A DNA stretch of 61,703 bases from CAZOZP01 sp964584325 (GCA_964584325.1 CAZOZP010000011.1:1-61703); one strand, 5' to 3'. Counted from the stretch's first letter, positions 34,433 through 44,458 are shown. The notes: generated by a model not told the origin, from the letters alone. Numbers and translations: made by a program.

Positions 34433-36790
34433 CTATTTGCGCATGGAAGTATAATATTTTACTTTCTCAATAAATTCTTTACTGTCAATAGGCTTTGGAA
34501 TATAATCTGTTGCTCCAGCTTCAAGGCATTTTTCTCTATCGCCCTTCATTGCAAATGCAGTAAGTGCAATTATCGGGATGTTTTTATAATTAGATAGTTT
34601 CTTTATTCTTTCAGTAGCTTCAAATCCGTTCATAATGGGCATTTGCATATCCATGAGAATAAGATTAAACTGTTCTTTCTTAGCCATATTAAGAGCTTCT
34701 TCCCCATTCTCAACAACTACAACATTTTCAAAACTATTTTTCTTAAGCAAGCGTGTTACAATAATTTGTGAATGCTTATAGTCTTCAGCAAAAAGAATTT
34801 TTATTTCATCTTTCTTTTCTGATACTTCTTCAACACTTGATGGCGTTTCGTAACGGTTAATCATCGATTTTATTGTCTGAGCAATATCTTCAAGGTTAGT
34901 GCTTCTTTTCGGGAAGAGGTTTTCAAATAGTCCTTCAATCTCTTTTAGTTCTTCGTCAAAATTTTCTTTTCCGGTATAAATTATAATCGGAAGGTTATTG
35001 AATTTGGGCTCGGATTTAATCATTTTAATAAGTTCAAACCCGTTAGGATGCGGCATATCTAAATCCACGATAGCCAAATCTATTTCTGTAGAATTCAGAA
35101 TATCCATCACATTTGCAGAAATATGTTCAGCAACAGCATTGTATCCTGCAGTTTCAACAGCTTGTTTCAATAGGTTAAGTGTTGGGATATCATCATCAAC
35201 ACATAGCACCTTTGAATCCTTACGCATTTTATAGCTTGTTAAAACCTCTCCAAGATGCCTGTAATTTATTGGTTTAACAAAATATTCAACTGCACCTAAT
35301 AACATTGCTTTCTGTTGTTCAGCTTCAATCGAGCAAATAATGACAGGTGTATTTTTAGAGTTGGGGTGAAGATTTATTTTTTTTAGAAGTTCAAGTCCGT
35401 TGATATTAGGAATTGCAATATCCATAATGACAGCTAGGAATTCCTCTCTGTCAAGATAATTGAAAACTTGCTGTTCATTGTTTGTAAGAATCGGATCATA
35501 TTCCCATTTTGAAAGATAATTGGAAATAAGTTTGGATGTGGCATAATCATCTTCGATAACCAATACCCGGTTTTTACTTGCAGATGGCATAGGTATTTTT
35601 GAAGCTATGGATTCAATGTCAACATTTTCATTATTAATAACAGAAAAGACAAATTTAAGTCCTTCAGCACCCTCTTTCTCTGCAGTGATATTTCCTCCGA
35701 AAAGTGAAATATATTTTTTGGAAAGGGCGAATGATAATCCTGTTATATTCAGTTCCTTAGAATCATCCAACTTTGATAACGCAAAAGGTTCAAATATTGA
35801 GGAGACAATTTCAGGAGAGAGTTTTTTCCCGGTTATATTTATTTCAAAGCGAATGATATTTACATCAGCTTGATTTATTTTAATTTTTATTTCATTAGAT
35901 GGATTGCTGCCCAATCCAAATAAAATGATATTGTTGAGAATGAATCTTAACTTCTGGTCGTCCGTAACTATTTTTTCGGGAATACCGGGAGCAGTTTCAA
36001 GAGAAACCGAGTATTTAATTTCCGATGTTTTATTTTTAAATACATCAATTATTTGCTGAACAAATGGAATTAAAGCGAATTTGTTCTTATTGAACTCCAT
36101 TTTTCCTGATTCGATTTTTGCAATATCGAACAGATCATTAATTACTAACAGGATATTCTGGGCATTCTTTTTTATAGTTGAGATGTATTCGGCCTGCGAA
36201 GAGGTAAGGTTATCTTCTGAAAGAATTGACGTAAATCCGATTATTGTATTGGCCGGGGTTCTCAATTCCTGAGAAGTCTTTACTACAATATCCGTAACAT
36301 TGTTTTTTAGCTGCTGATATATGTTTTGCTTTAAGGTCCACGTAGTCAGCATACTTTTAAAGTAAGTTTTTATAATATTAATCCAGGCTTCATCCGAAGT
36401 TGTAAAGGGGGAAGTCTTGGCTAACTTAAAAACGTAGAGGACTCTGTTGATTACAATTTTAATGCAGAAGTCAAAAGTATTGTTTTCAAAAATCCGGATA
36501 TCACAATCTTTATCAGTTTGCGTTTTAATGCTTCCGACAGATTCATAATTTTTACAGTCAAAACACTTAAATGAAGTTCCACGGGCAAATATAGTTTTTG
36601 CATTTCGTGACTTACCCAGTACAATCATATTGTTGTTGTCGCCTAAACTGAATAAGACTGAAGCGTTAAGCTCGTACTCAGTTACGATAAAATCGCATAA
36701 CTCTGATGGGAATTCACTCTTGCCTTTATCCGCAGATTCTGTAAGAGAATTAATTTTTTCAAGAAGTTCAATATTTTTTAGATTAAACAT
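34433..36790 (-). CDS. Degenerate histidine kinase with three receiver domains
   Basis: A 785-residue soluble protein. Residues 1-160 form an unassigned domain with a C-x-x-C (FKCFDCKN), possibly GAF-like. A HisKA-like helix pair follows, but the H-box reads KTSQELRTPANTIIGF: the phosphoacceptor His is Gln (Q174, codon CAG). The ATPase domain is also decayed: ILNNIILFG for the N-box, no DxGxG box (FEINITGKKLSPEIV), and NITGLSFALSKK for GTGLGL. Three receivers follow at about 398-515, 525-640 and 660-785, each keeping its phosphoacceptor Asp (VIMDIAIPN, AIVDLDMPH, LILMDMQMP). It probably works as a phosphate acceptor or scaffold for another kinase. Upstream gene is the S9 peptidase, 86 bases away. 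Confidence 0.88.
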   Translation of the reverse strand: MFNLKNIELLEKINSLTESADKGKSEFPSELCDFIVTEYELNASVLFSLGDNNNMIVLGKSRNAKTIFARGTSFKCFDCKNYESVGSIKTQTDKDCDIRIFENNTFDFCIKIVINRVLYVFKLAKTSPFTTSDEAWINIIKTYFKSMLTTWTLKQNIYQQLKNNVTDIVVKTSQELRTPANTIIGFTSILSEDNLTSSQAEYISTIKKNAQNILLVINDLFDIAKIESGKMEFNKNKFALIPFVQQIIDVFKNKTSEIKYSVSLETAPGIPEKIVTDDQKLRFILNNIILFGLGSNPSNEIKIKINQADVNIIRFEINITGKKLSPEIVSSIFEPFALSKLDDSKELNITGLSFALSKKYISLFGGNITAEKEGAEGLKFVFSVINNENVDIESIASKIPMPSASKNRVLVIEDDYATSKLISNYLSKWEYDPILTNNEQQVFNYLDREEFLAVIMDIAIPNINGLELLKKINLHPNSKNTPVIICSIEAEQQKAMLLGAVEYFVKPINYRHLGEVLTSYKMRKDSKVLCVDDDIPTLNLLKQAVETAGYNAVAEHISANVMDILNSTEIDLAIVDLDMPHPNGFELIKMIKSEPKFNNLPIIIYTGKENFDEELKEIEGLFENLFPKRSTNLEDIAQTIKSMINRYETPSSVEEVSEKKDEIKILFAEDYKHSQIIVTRLLKKNSFENVVVVENGEEALNMAKKEQFNLILMDMQMPIMNGFEATERIKKLSNYKNIPIIALTAFAMKGDREKCLEAGATDYIPKPIDSKEFIEKVKYYTSMRK

Positions 36791-36876
36791 GTTCTACCGG
36801 AATAATTCAACTAATAATTTTTATTAAAATAACATTTTTTATAAACAAAATAACAATAAAATTACAAAAAATTACA

Positions 36877-39039
36877 CTATAGATTATCGGTGAAAAAATT
36901 TGTTATTTTATTAAATAATTGGACAGCCTCAATTCCATATACGCCATGTGTATGACCCGGATATGGATAAAAATCCAAAGGAATATTCAGCATGTTGGCA
37001 TTTTTAACAAACTTAATGGTATGCTGCGGTACAACTGTGTCGTCTGATGTTCCATGAACAATAAGAAGTTTACCGGAAAGTCCGGAAATTTTATCTAAAA
37101 CAGAGGCTTTGTCATACCCTTCCGGGTTAGTTTCAGGTGTGTCCATATATCTTTCCGTGTACATAACTTCATACATATTCCAGTCAGTAACCGGTGCTCC
37201 GGCGACTCCTGTTTTAAATCTTCCGCCTGTTTTAAGCATTAAATTTAATGTCATATATCCACCATAGCTCCAACCGAATACTCCAACTCTTGAAGTATCG
37301 GTAAAAGATAAAGTACTAAGGTAATCCAACCCTTTTAGCTGATCTTTTATTTCAATTTCGGAAAGATTTCTGAAAGTTGCCTGCTCAAAAGTTAATCCTC
37401 TGTTTTCGCTTCCCCGGTTGTCAAGAATGAAAATACAATAACCTTTTTGTGCCATAAGTTGGAACCAGAGATCATATCGGCCTCTTGTGAAACTGTTTGT
37501 TACCAGCTGAGCGTGCGGCCCACCGTAAACATAAACTATAACGGGATATTTTTTTGATGCATCGAAATCAGCAGGTTTAATCAGTTTACAATATAAATCT
37601 GTACCGTCTTCTGCTTTGATAGTAAATATTGTGTCTTTTCCCAGTTTATAATCTGCAAGTGGATTAGCGGCCTCGAGCAGTACTGCTAAATTTTTAGATT
37701 TCAAATCCCGTAAAACAACTTTGCCGGGGATAATGGAATTATTGAAGGAATCTATAAATAAATCTTTTCTTTTGTTGGAATAGACCGTATGTATGCCGTC
37801 TTCTGCAGTTATTTTTTCAATTTTTCCGTTTGCAATGTTTACACGGTAGTAATGTCTGTTTAGAGGAGAATCGGCGGTTCCGTAATAAAAAGCATATTTA
37901 CCTTCCGGATCAAAACCTTCAAATGAGGAAACAATCCATTTACCTTTTGTGATTTGTCTCGTTTTTCCGCTGCTAAGATTGTGAAGATAAAGATGCTGCC
38001 ATCCGTCTCTTTCGGAAAGCCATAAAAACTGTTCGTTGTTGCCAGGAAGGAAGAAAAGTGGATTTTCAGGTTCAACATATTTGTCCGATTTTTCTTCGAA
38101 TAATATTTTTACAAGGCTCCCGTCTGAGGCGTTGAATTGTGCAAGTCTGAGGTGATTCTGATCTCTGTTTAATACCGCAGCATAAACAGATTTAGAGTCC
38201 GGACTCCAGGTAACTGAAGTAAGATACTGTTCATCTGAAAAATAAACTTTAGGATCATCAGTTCTGAGATATATTATCTTTCCGGTTTCTGTTTCAGCAA
38301 TTCCGATTGAAACGTGGTGGCTCTTTCTTCCGGACATAGGATACTTTATCATTCTTGCAGTTGCCGGAATTTCGTCCGTTTCCAAAATGGGATAATCATC
38401 AACCATCGTTTGGTCCATTTTGTAAAAGGCAATACTCTTTCCATCAGGCGAGAAAAACATGCCTTTATCTATACCGAACTCATTTCTATGAACAGCCTGA
38501 CCGTAAATTATATTTTTGTTTTCTTCATTTGAAATACTTAATAAAGATTGATTTGATATAACATATAGATTATTCTCTCTTGTAAAAGCTACTTTTTTGA
38601 AGTCTGAAGAAGCCAATCTGTATGAAACATCTGAAGGCATAGAATAAAGCTTTACAGAAGACTTATTCTCCGGATTAAATAAATATGCGGAGGAATCAGC
38701 ATAGTAGAACAATTCTTTATTAGGGGTCCATTCGAAGAGTGGGGGATATGCCAGTTCATTTCCTGAAATATTTTTATAGGATTCTTTTATTTCATTGAGT
38801 GTAAGCAGTAAATCGGGATTTCCGTTTGATGATACCTTGTACATCGCAAGCGACTGGTTTTCTTTTTTGAAATAAGAAAACTCGCCGGAAGAAGCAATTT
38901 CAGAAATCTGCATAAGTCTTTCCGGCAACAATTTAGAAGAAGATTTCAGGATCACATCCTCATTGGAAAATGTACCTGACTGAGCCGAAATAAGTACAGC
39001 GGAAAAAAGAAAAACTGCAAAGGATTTAAAAGATTTCAT
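36877..39039 (-). CDS. Secreted S9 family dipeptidyl-peptidase IV-like enzyme
   Basis: A 720-residue serine peptidase. Signal peptide 1-20 (ending ISAQ), an eight-bladed-type DPPIV N-terminal propeller (about 60-480), and an alpha/beta hydrolase domain with S591 (GWSYGGYMT), D666/D667 (HGTSDDTVVP) and H698 (GHTHGVYG). It removes dipeptides from peptide N-termini in the periplasm. ATG 39039 is chosen because aaggag lies just upstream; an in-frame ATG at 39129 would start inside the clpP terminator. Together with the M16 enzyme it points to peptide use. Confidence 0.94.
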   Translation of the reverse strand: MKSFKSFAVFLFSAVLISAQSGTFSNEDVILKSSSKLLPERLMQISEIASSGEFSYFKKENQSLAMYKVSSNGNPDLLLTLNEIKESYKNISGNELAYPPLFEWTPNKELFYYADSSAYLFNPENKSSVKLYSMPSDVSYRLASSDFKKVAFTRENNLYVISNQSLLSISNEENKNIIYGQAVHRNEFGIDKGMFFSPDGKSIAFYKMDQTMVDDYPILETDEIPATARMIKYPMSGRKSHHVSIGIAETETGKIIYLRTDDPKVYFSDEQYLTSVTWSPDSKSVYAAVLNRDQNHLRLAQFNASDGSLVKILFEEKSDKYVEPENPLFFLPGNNEQFLWLSERDGWQHLYLHNLSSGKTRQITKGKWIVSSFEGFDPEGKYAFYYGTADSPLNRHYYRVNIANGKIEKITAEDGIHTVYSNKRKDLFIDSFNNSIIPGKVVLRDLKSKNLAVLLEAANPLADYKLGKDTIFTIKAEDGTDLYCKLIKPADFDASKKYPVIVYVYGGPHAQLVTNSFTRGRYDLWFQLMAQKGYCIFILDNRGSENRGLTFEQATFRNLSEIEIKDQLKGLDYLSTLSFTDTSRVGVFGWSYGGYMTLNLMLKTGGRFKTGVAGAPVTDWNMYEVMYTERYMDTPETNPEGYDKASVLDKISGLSGKLLIVHGTSDDTVVPQHTIKFVKNANMLNIPLDFYPYPGHTHGVYGIEAVQLFNKITNFFTDNL

Positions 39040-39054
39040 AAAGACTCCTTTAAA

Positions 39055-39085
39055 ATAAAAAAGGGGGCTACTTACCCCCTTAATA
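39055..39085 (-). terminator. Intrinsic terminator of tig-clpP
   Basis: Stem AAGGGGG (39061-39067) / CCCCCTT (39075-39081) with a 7-base loop; on the minus strand it is followed by a T-run from the A-run at 39055-39060. It separates clpP from the S9 peptidase gene. Confidence 0.88.
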
Positions 39086-39091
39086 TTAGTT

Positions 39092-39718
39092 TTATTCCTG
39101 AGGTTTGGAAGAGGAGTTCCACTTTTCAAGTATATTATCTATTATTTTATACTCGACTGCCTCTTTGGCTGAGAGATAATAATCTCTGTCGCAATCTTTA
39201 GTTATTTTATCCAAATCGTGACCTGTATGTTTTGATAGAATATTATACAGTATCTCACGGGTTTTCATCATCTCGCGGGCGTGGATTTCGATATCAGATG
39301 TTTGTCCCTGCAAACCGCCAATCCAGGGCTGATGAATCATAATTTTTGAATGAGGCAGTGAGGATCTTTTTCCCGGTTCACCTCCGGCAAGAAGAACTGC
39401 TCCCATACTTGCGGCAAGTCCAACGCAAACTGTAGAAACGGCAGGTTTAATAAACTGCATTGTATCGTATATAGCAAGTCCGGCAGAAACACTTCCTCCC
39501 GGAGAATTAATATACATGAATATTTCTTTTTCCGGATCTTCCGCAGCCAGGAAAAGAAGCTGTGCAATTGTGAGCGATGCAACATGGTCATCAACCGCTG
39601 TTCCCAAAAAAATTATTCTTTCCCTTAAAAGTCTGGAATAGATATCCATTCCGCGTTCTCCGCGGCCGGTTTGCTCAATAACATAAGGTACAAGCTGATT
39701 GTATATTTCCGGTTTCAT
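39092..39718 (-). CDS. clpP: ATP-dependent Clp protease proteolytic subunit
   Basis: A 208-residue serine protease subunit. Catalytic S104 (GLAASMGAVLL), H129 (KIMIHQPWIGG) and D179 (DRDYYLSAKEAVEY) are all in place; the oxyanion-hole strand NSPGGSVSAGLAIYD is intact. It forms a 14-mer with ClpX/ClpA ATPases. It lies 20 bases downstream of tig, the classic order, but clpX does not follow: a terminator and an S9 peptidase do. Confidence 0.98.
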   Translation of the reverse strand: MKPEIYNQLVPYVIEQTGRGERGMDIYSRLLRERIIFLGTAVDDHVASLTIAQLLFLAAEDPEKEIFMYINSPGGSVSAGLAIYDTMQFIKPAVSTVCVGLAASMGAVLLAGGEPGKRSSLPHSKIMIHQPWIGGLQGQTSDIEIHAREMMKTREILYNILSKHTGHDLDKITKDCDRDYYLSAKEAVEYKIIDNILEKWNSSSKPQE

Positions 39719-39738
39719 TTTAATTCCGTGTATTTAAT

Positions 39739-41055
39739 TTATTTTTTTTCCTTTTTGCTGTCAGATTTCTTGTCAGCCGACTTCTTACTCTCTGCTATTT
39801 TTTCATTTAGATTAACCAAAACAGGAGGATTATTTTCTTTCAAGAACTTTAAAACTTTGTCTTCTCTGAGAGCATCCGTGCGATGAGGATCTTTGAAAAA
39901 TTTCATAAGTCTTTCAACAGGAATTTTTGTCTTTTCGGCTTCTGCTTTTGCCATCTCTTCTATTTCGGCATCAGTTATATCAAGTTTTTCGAGCCTGCAT
40001 AAATTTTCAACAAGTATCTGCCATTTAACATTCCATTCCGCGCGTTCAAGAAGTTTTTCTTTAGGAGTTTCGTGATGATGGTGATGATGACCTTTGTGTT
40101 TTTCTGCTTCCTTTTTCTCAGATTCAAGTAGTGCTTCATATATGTTTTCCTTGTATCCTTCTGGAACAGGAATATTGTTGTTTTCAATAACCTTTGCCAA
40201 CAGACTGTTTTCATACATTTCATCAGCTTGGTTTTCAAAATATGAAGTAAAATAATCCCTGATATGAGACTTAAACTCTTCAACTGTCTTAGCTTTGTTC
40301 TGTGATGCCTGCATTATCATTTCTTCCGTGTATTCAGGCTTAACATACTTTTCTATTTTCTTGATCTCAGCATTATAGGTAATGGTAATAGTTTCATCAT
40401 TCTCAGCTTTGTGTTCAAATGAAAATGTAAATGTGTCTCCTGCTTTTTTATTCATTGCATTTTCTGCAATTTCAGGATTAATTCTTTCGTTTGAAAGGTC
40501 AATAGGCATTCCTTTAGAATCAAATTCATTTGACTGGCTGTTTTGTCTAATTAAATCAACGGTTATTCTGCATTCTTTGCTTTCTACCGTATCGCATTCT
40601 TCAAGAGTTGAAAAAATTCTGAGTGCATTTTCAACTTCTGCTTCAACGGTTGATTCTTCAATTGTCATTAAAGGTCTTTCAATTCCCAAATCTTTATAGT
40701 CTTTAAGTCCGATTTCCGGCATCACTTCAAACTGGACTTTGAATTCAAGAGATTTTCCTTTTTCAAAATTCAAATCGACTAACTTAGGGCGGCTGATGGG
40801 CTTTTTATCTAAAGTATTTACGCTTTCCCAGAATTTTTTATTAGATATTTCTTCGCTTGCCTTGTATTCGATTTCTTCCCCGAACATTTTTTTCAGCATA
40901 TTCATAGGTACTTTCCCTTTCCTGAACCCCGGAAGAGATATTTTTTTTCTTTCATCCTGATAGGCTGCTTCGATTTCGGGCATTATTTCTTCATAGGTTA
41001 ACTTAACTTCCAGTTCGTTTTCGAAACTTGATATGACTTTAAGATTTGATTCCAA
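39739..41055 (-). CDS. tig: Trigger factor with a natural hexahistidine stretch
   Basis: A 438-residue ribosome-associated chaperone. The ribosome-binding signature GFRKGKVP is at 43-50; a PPIase-like domain (about 150-240) and a helical C-terminal domain follow. Six consecutive His (323-328, codons at 40072-40089) lie in the C-terminal arm region in KHKGHHHHHHETPKEK. The C-terminus is Lys-rich. The start codon is TTG with agagg five bases upstream. tRNA-Leu(UAG) lies 38 bases upstream on the same strand. Confidence 0.96.
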   Translation of the reverse strand: MESNLKVISSFENELEVKLTYEEIMPEIEAAYQDERKKISLPGFRKGKVPMNMLKKMFGEEIEYKASEEISNKKFWESVNTLDKKPISRPKLVDLNFEKGKSLEFKVQFEVMPEIGLKDYKDLGIERPLMTIEESTVEAEVENALRIFSTLEECDTVESKECRITVDLIRQNSQSNEFDSKGMPIDLSNERINPEIAENAMNKKAGDTFTFSFEHKAENDETITITYNAEIKKIEKYVKPEYTEEMIMQASQNKAKTVEEFKSHIRDYFTSYFENQADEMYENSLLAKVIENNNIPVPEGYKENIYEALLESEKKEAEKHKGHHHHHHETPKEKLLERAEWNVKWQILVENLCRLEKLDITDAEIEEMAKAEAEKTKIPVERLMKFFKDPHRTDALREDKVLKFLKENNPPVLVNLNEKIAESKKSADKKSDSKKEKK

Positions 41056-41092
41056 AATAACCTCTTAATATGGTTCTTTTATTATAATTATT

Positions 41093-41178
<86 letters not shown>

Positions 41179-41301
41179 ATTAAACAGAAGTGCAAAAATA
41201 ACTAATAAAACGTGAATAATCAACACAAAGATTCTAAAGCTTATTATCCAAAAATAATAAAGATTTAGTTATATTGACGATAAAAGAAAAATATTTTTTG
41301 C

Positions 41302-43179
41302 ATGATTAATACGGTTATTGAAAATTATAAGATAATTTCCCTTCTGGGTAAGGGCGGCATGGGTACTGTTTACAAAGCCTATGATCTTAAGCTCGACCGT
41401 TATGTTGCAATAAAGATTCTTAATTCTAACTATTCAGACGAACCGCGTTTTTCGGAAAGATTTAAAAAAGAAGCGAAAAACCATGCTCAGCTTTCCCACC
41501 CTAATATTGTTACAGTTTATGGTTTCATTGAATACGAGGGATTTCTTGGTATTGTAATGGAGTATGTTGAAGGAGAAAGTCTCGAAAAGATTATTCAAAA
41601 GCAGGGCAGACTGCATCTCATAGATGCTGTTTATGTACTCAAACAACTTCTAACAGCAATTGGATATGCTCATTCCAGAGGATTTATTCATAGAGATATC
41701 AAGCCATCCAATATTATATTCAACAGCGAAGGCCAGATAAAAATAATGGATTTCGGAATTTCGAAATATATGTTCGATCGTGAATTAACCAAGACCGGGT
41801 CCAAGATCGGTACTATTTATTATATGAGTCCGGAACAGATAAAAAACCGTGATATAACCCATCAGACAGATATATATTCCATCGGTGTTACTTTCTTCGA
41901 AATGATTACCGGAAAGCCTCCCTTCTATTATGAAAGTGAATATGATATTATGGATGGTCACTTAAAACAGGAAGTGCCTTCTGTTTGCGCACTGATGCCC
42001 GGTACACCATCATGTGTAGATGCAATGATTTCAAAGGCAATGAAAAAGAATGCTTTTGAAAGATTCGCTACCTGCGAAGAATTTCTTATGGACTGTGACT
42101 CTGCTGATAAATACTTGTCGGATTTGAAAAATGTTCATTTGCTCAATTCGGGCAAGAGAAAGGTTAAAGACAGATTATTTTCACTTATTGTGTTTTTTAT
42201 ATTTCTGATACTATTTATCATCCTTTCATATTATGTCTATAATCAGGTTAAAGATTTTTATTCTGCAACTCGCGTAAAACAGATGAAGGAGATGGGTTTT
42301 GAATCATGGTTTGCGGCAGGAGAGGAAGAATTTATACTTAAGGACATTAAAGGCTATGATACCGGGTCTAAGCATTCCTTTACGAAAATTCTACCCCTGA
42401 ACAATATGATTTATGCATTTACAAAATCCGGAGAAGTACTGCTTAGCCATAACAGCGGAGATTCCTGGGAAAAAAAAACCATAAAGGAAGGCCGAGGTAT
42501 TAATGACGCTTTTTTTTTAAATACAAACCGGATAATCGGAGTAGGCGATTCCGGACTTGTATTTATTGCAGATACAAAATTTGATTCCATAAAGATTGTA
42601 AATACCGGTATTTCCGGTTCGCTTCTGGCAATTGCAGAAAACAGAGGGAAAATATTTACTGCCGGCGGAAAAGGCATTATTCTCCAATCCTCTGATAACG
42701 GACTAACCTGGAAGAACATATATTCAGGTACTTCTGAAATTCTTTACGATATTTTATTTCTGAATAACGGAGTGGGTTTAATCTGCGGTTGGAACGGAAC
42801 AATACTCCGAACAAAAGATTACGGTTCAGAATGGTCAGTAACTCCCAACTTTACTAAAAATTATCTGAAATGTATCGAAAGTTCTGAATCAGGTAATATT
42901 ATAGCAGCAGGCGGTAAAGGAGAGATTTTTCTTAGCAGGGATATTGGAATTAGCTGGTCTAAGATTAATTCAGGAGTCGATATTCCGCTTGAGGATATTT
43001 TTTTTAAAGGGAAGTCAGGCTTTATTGCCGGTTCAAAAGGAGTGATTCTTGGTTCGGAGGATAACGGGGAAACATGGCGGAGACTGAAATTTGACAGATA
43101 CAATAATATAACATCAATTTCAGGTTTCGGTAAACATTTGTATTTGTCTGGTTCAGACGGATTATTAATTAAATTTTAA
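41302..43179 (+). CDS. Transmembrane Ser/Thr protein kinase with Ycf48/BNR-like sensor
   Basis: A 625-residue membrane kinase. The Hanks kinase domain (about 8-270) is complete: glycine loop GKGGMGTVYKAYD, VAIKIL lysine, catalytic loop H130-RD132-IKPSN, DFGISK, and GTIYYMSPEQI. A TM helix lies at about 293-315. The outer part (about 330-625) is built of repeats of the kind LLSHNSGDSWEKK, LQSSDNGLTWKNI, LRTKDYGSEWS, LSRDIGISWSKI and GSEDNGETWRRL, the BNR/Ycf48-type propeller, rather than PASTA repeats. murA begins 9 bases after its stop, so it heads an envelope-related operon. The ligand of the propeller is unknown. Confidence 0.93.
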   Translation: MINTVIENYKIISLLGKGGMGTVYKAYDLKLDRYVAIKILNSNYSDEPRFSERFKKEAKNHAQLSHPNIVTVYGFIEYEGFLGIVMEYVEGESLEKIIQKQGRLHLIDAVYVLKQLLTAIGYAHSRGFIHRDIKPSNIIFNSEGQIKIMDFGISKYMFDRELTKTGSKIGTIYYMSPEQIKNRDITHQTDIYSIGVTFFEMITGKPPFYYESEYDIMDGHLKQEVPSVCALMPGTPSCVDAMISKAMKKNAFERFATCEEFLMDCDSADKYLSDLKNVHLLNSGKRKVKDRLFSLIVFFIFLILFIILSYYVYNQVKDFYSATRVKQMKEMGFESWFAAGEEEFILKDIKGYDTGSKHSFTKILPLNNMIYAFTKSGEVLLSHNSGDSWEKKTIKEGRGINDAFFLNTNRIIGVGDSGLVFIADTKFDSIKIVNTGISGSLLAIAENRGKIFTAGGKGIILQSSDNGLTWKNIYSGTSEILYDILFLNNGVGLICGWNGTILRTKDYGSEWSVTPNFTKNYLKCIESSESGNIIAAGGKGEIFLSRDIGISWSKINSGVDIPLEDIFFKGKSGFIAGSKGVILGSEDNGETWRRLKFDRYNNITSISGFGKHLYLSGSDGLLIKF

Positions 43180-43188
43180 GGATATATA

Positions 43189-44457
43189 TTGGAAAAATTC
43201 ATCATTAATGGAGGAAAGCAACTTAGCGGAAGTGTAAAAATATGCGGAGCGAAAAATTCTGCATTGGCACTGATTCCTGCGGCACTCCTAAATACAGGAA
43301 ATAACACAATTACAAATACACCTGTAGTTAACGATATTTTTACTATGATTAAGCTTCTTTCAAGTCTGGGTGTTAAAACTGATTTTGAAAACGAAAAACT
43401 CAAGCTTGATTCTTCAGCAATTACAAGTCAAACTGCTCCATATGAACACGTAAAAAAAATGCGTGCATCCGTCTATGTGCTCGGTCCTCTTTTAAGCAGA
43501 TATGGATATGCCAAAGTTTCACTTCCCGGAGGGTGTGCCTGGGGACCTCGCCCGGTTAATCTTCATCTTGAAGCAATGAAAAAACTCGGGGCTGAAATTG
43601 AACTCGAAGGCGGGTACATAATAGCAAGCGCAAAGAGACTAAAAGGAACCGAAATTCATTTTGATATTTCATCTGTTGGTGCAACAGGAAATACATTAAT
43701 GGCAGCTGTTCTTGCCAAGGGGACAACAGTTATATCCAATGCAGCAATGGAACCGGAAATTACTCAGCTTGCAGAATATTTAGTTTCAATGGGTGCAAAG
43801 ATTGATGGTATTGGTTCATCAATTCTTACTATTGAAGGAGTTGATGACCTGTCACCGGCAAATATCGAAGTTATTGGTGATAGAATTGAGGCCGGCACAA
43901 TGCTGGCAGCAGGAGCAATTACCAAAAGCAAAATCAGTATTCTTTATAAAGAGCATTCACATTTAAATGCAGTTTTGCATAAGTTTGAAGAAGCAGGTGC
44001 AAAAATCAGAAAGGAAAAAGATGCTTTAATAGAGATAGATGCAAGAAATTTAGAAATTCTTCCTGTTGATATTACAACATCTATTTATCCGGGTTTCCCG
44101 ACAGATATGCAGGCTCAGTGGATGACTTATATGACAGTTGCTTCAGGAACATCCGCAGTTACGGATACTGTATATCACGACAGGTTTAATCATGTTCCTG
44201 AACTTATAAGACTTGGTGCCGATATAGAAGTGAGAGATAATAGTGCAATAGTAAAAGGTGTGGCAACACTTAAAGGGGCAAAGGTTATGTCAACCGATTT
44301 GAGGGCAAGTGCATGCCTTGTATTAGCGGGACTTATTGCAAAGGGAACAACAGAAGTTCTGAGGATATATCATATTGACAGGGGGTATTCAAAGATTGAA
44401 GAGAAACTTTCTTCGCTTGGCGCAGATATTCAAAGGGTGGAAGGAGCTGAATTCTGA
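43189..44457 (+). CDS. murA: UDP-N-acetylglucosamine 1-carboxyvinyltransferase
   Basis: A 422-residue enzyme that adds enolpyruvate to UDP-GlcNAc, the first committed step of peptidoglycan synthesis. Active-site loop PGGCAWGPRPVNLHL has Cys at 116, so the protein is of the fosfomycin-sensitive type. Substrate residues KNSALALIPAALL, the T-D-MQAQ segment (PTDMQAQWMTY) and DLRASACLVLAG are present. Start codon TTG, with aaggat upstream. The membrane peptidase gene begins one base after its stop. Confidence 0.97.
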   Translation: MEKFIINGGKQLSGSVKICGAKNSALALIPAALLNTGNNTITNTPVVNDIFTMIKLLSSLGVKTDFENEKLKLDSSAITSQTAPYEHVKKMRASVYVLGPLLSRYGYAKVSLPGGCAWGPRPVNLHLEAMKKLGAEIELEGGYIIASAKRLKGTEIHFDISSVGATGNTLMAAVLAKGTTVISNAAMEPEITQLAEYLVSMGAKIDGIGSSILTIEGVDDLSPANIEVIGDRIEAGTMLAAGAITKSKISILYKEHSHLNAVLHKFEEAGAKIRKEKDALIEIDARNLEILPVDITTSIYPGFPTDMQAQWMTYMTVASGTSAVTDTVYHDRFNHVPELIRLGADIEVRDNSAIVKGVATLKGAKVMSTDLRASACLVLAGLIAKGTTEVLRIYHIDRGYSKIEEKLSSLGADIQRVEGAEF

Positions 44458-44458
44458 T

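Noticed and set aside
41270..41300. TTG...TATTTTTTG as a promoter for the Ser/Thr kinase
   Set aside because: The -7-like element ends one base before the ATG, so transcription would start inside the gene; the spacer in TAnnTTTG is also wrong by one.
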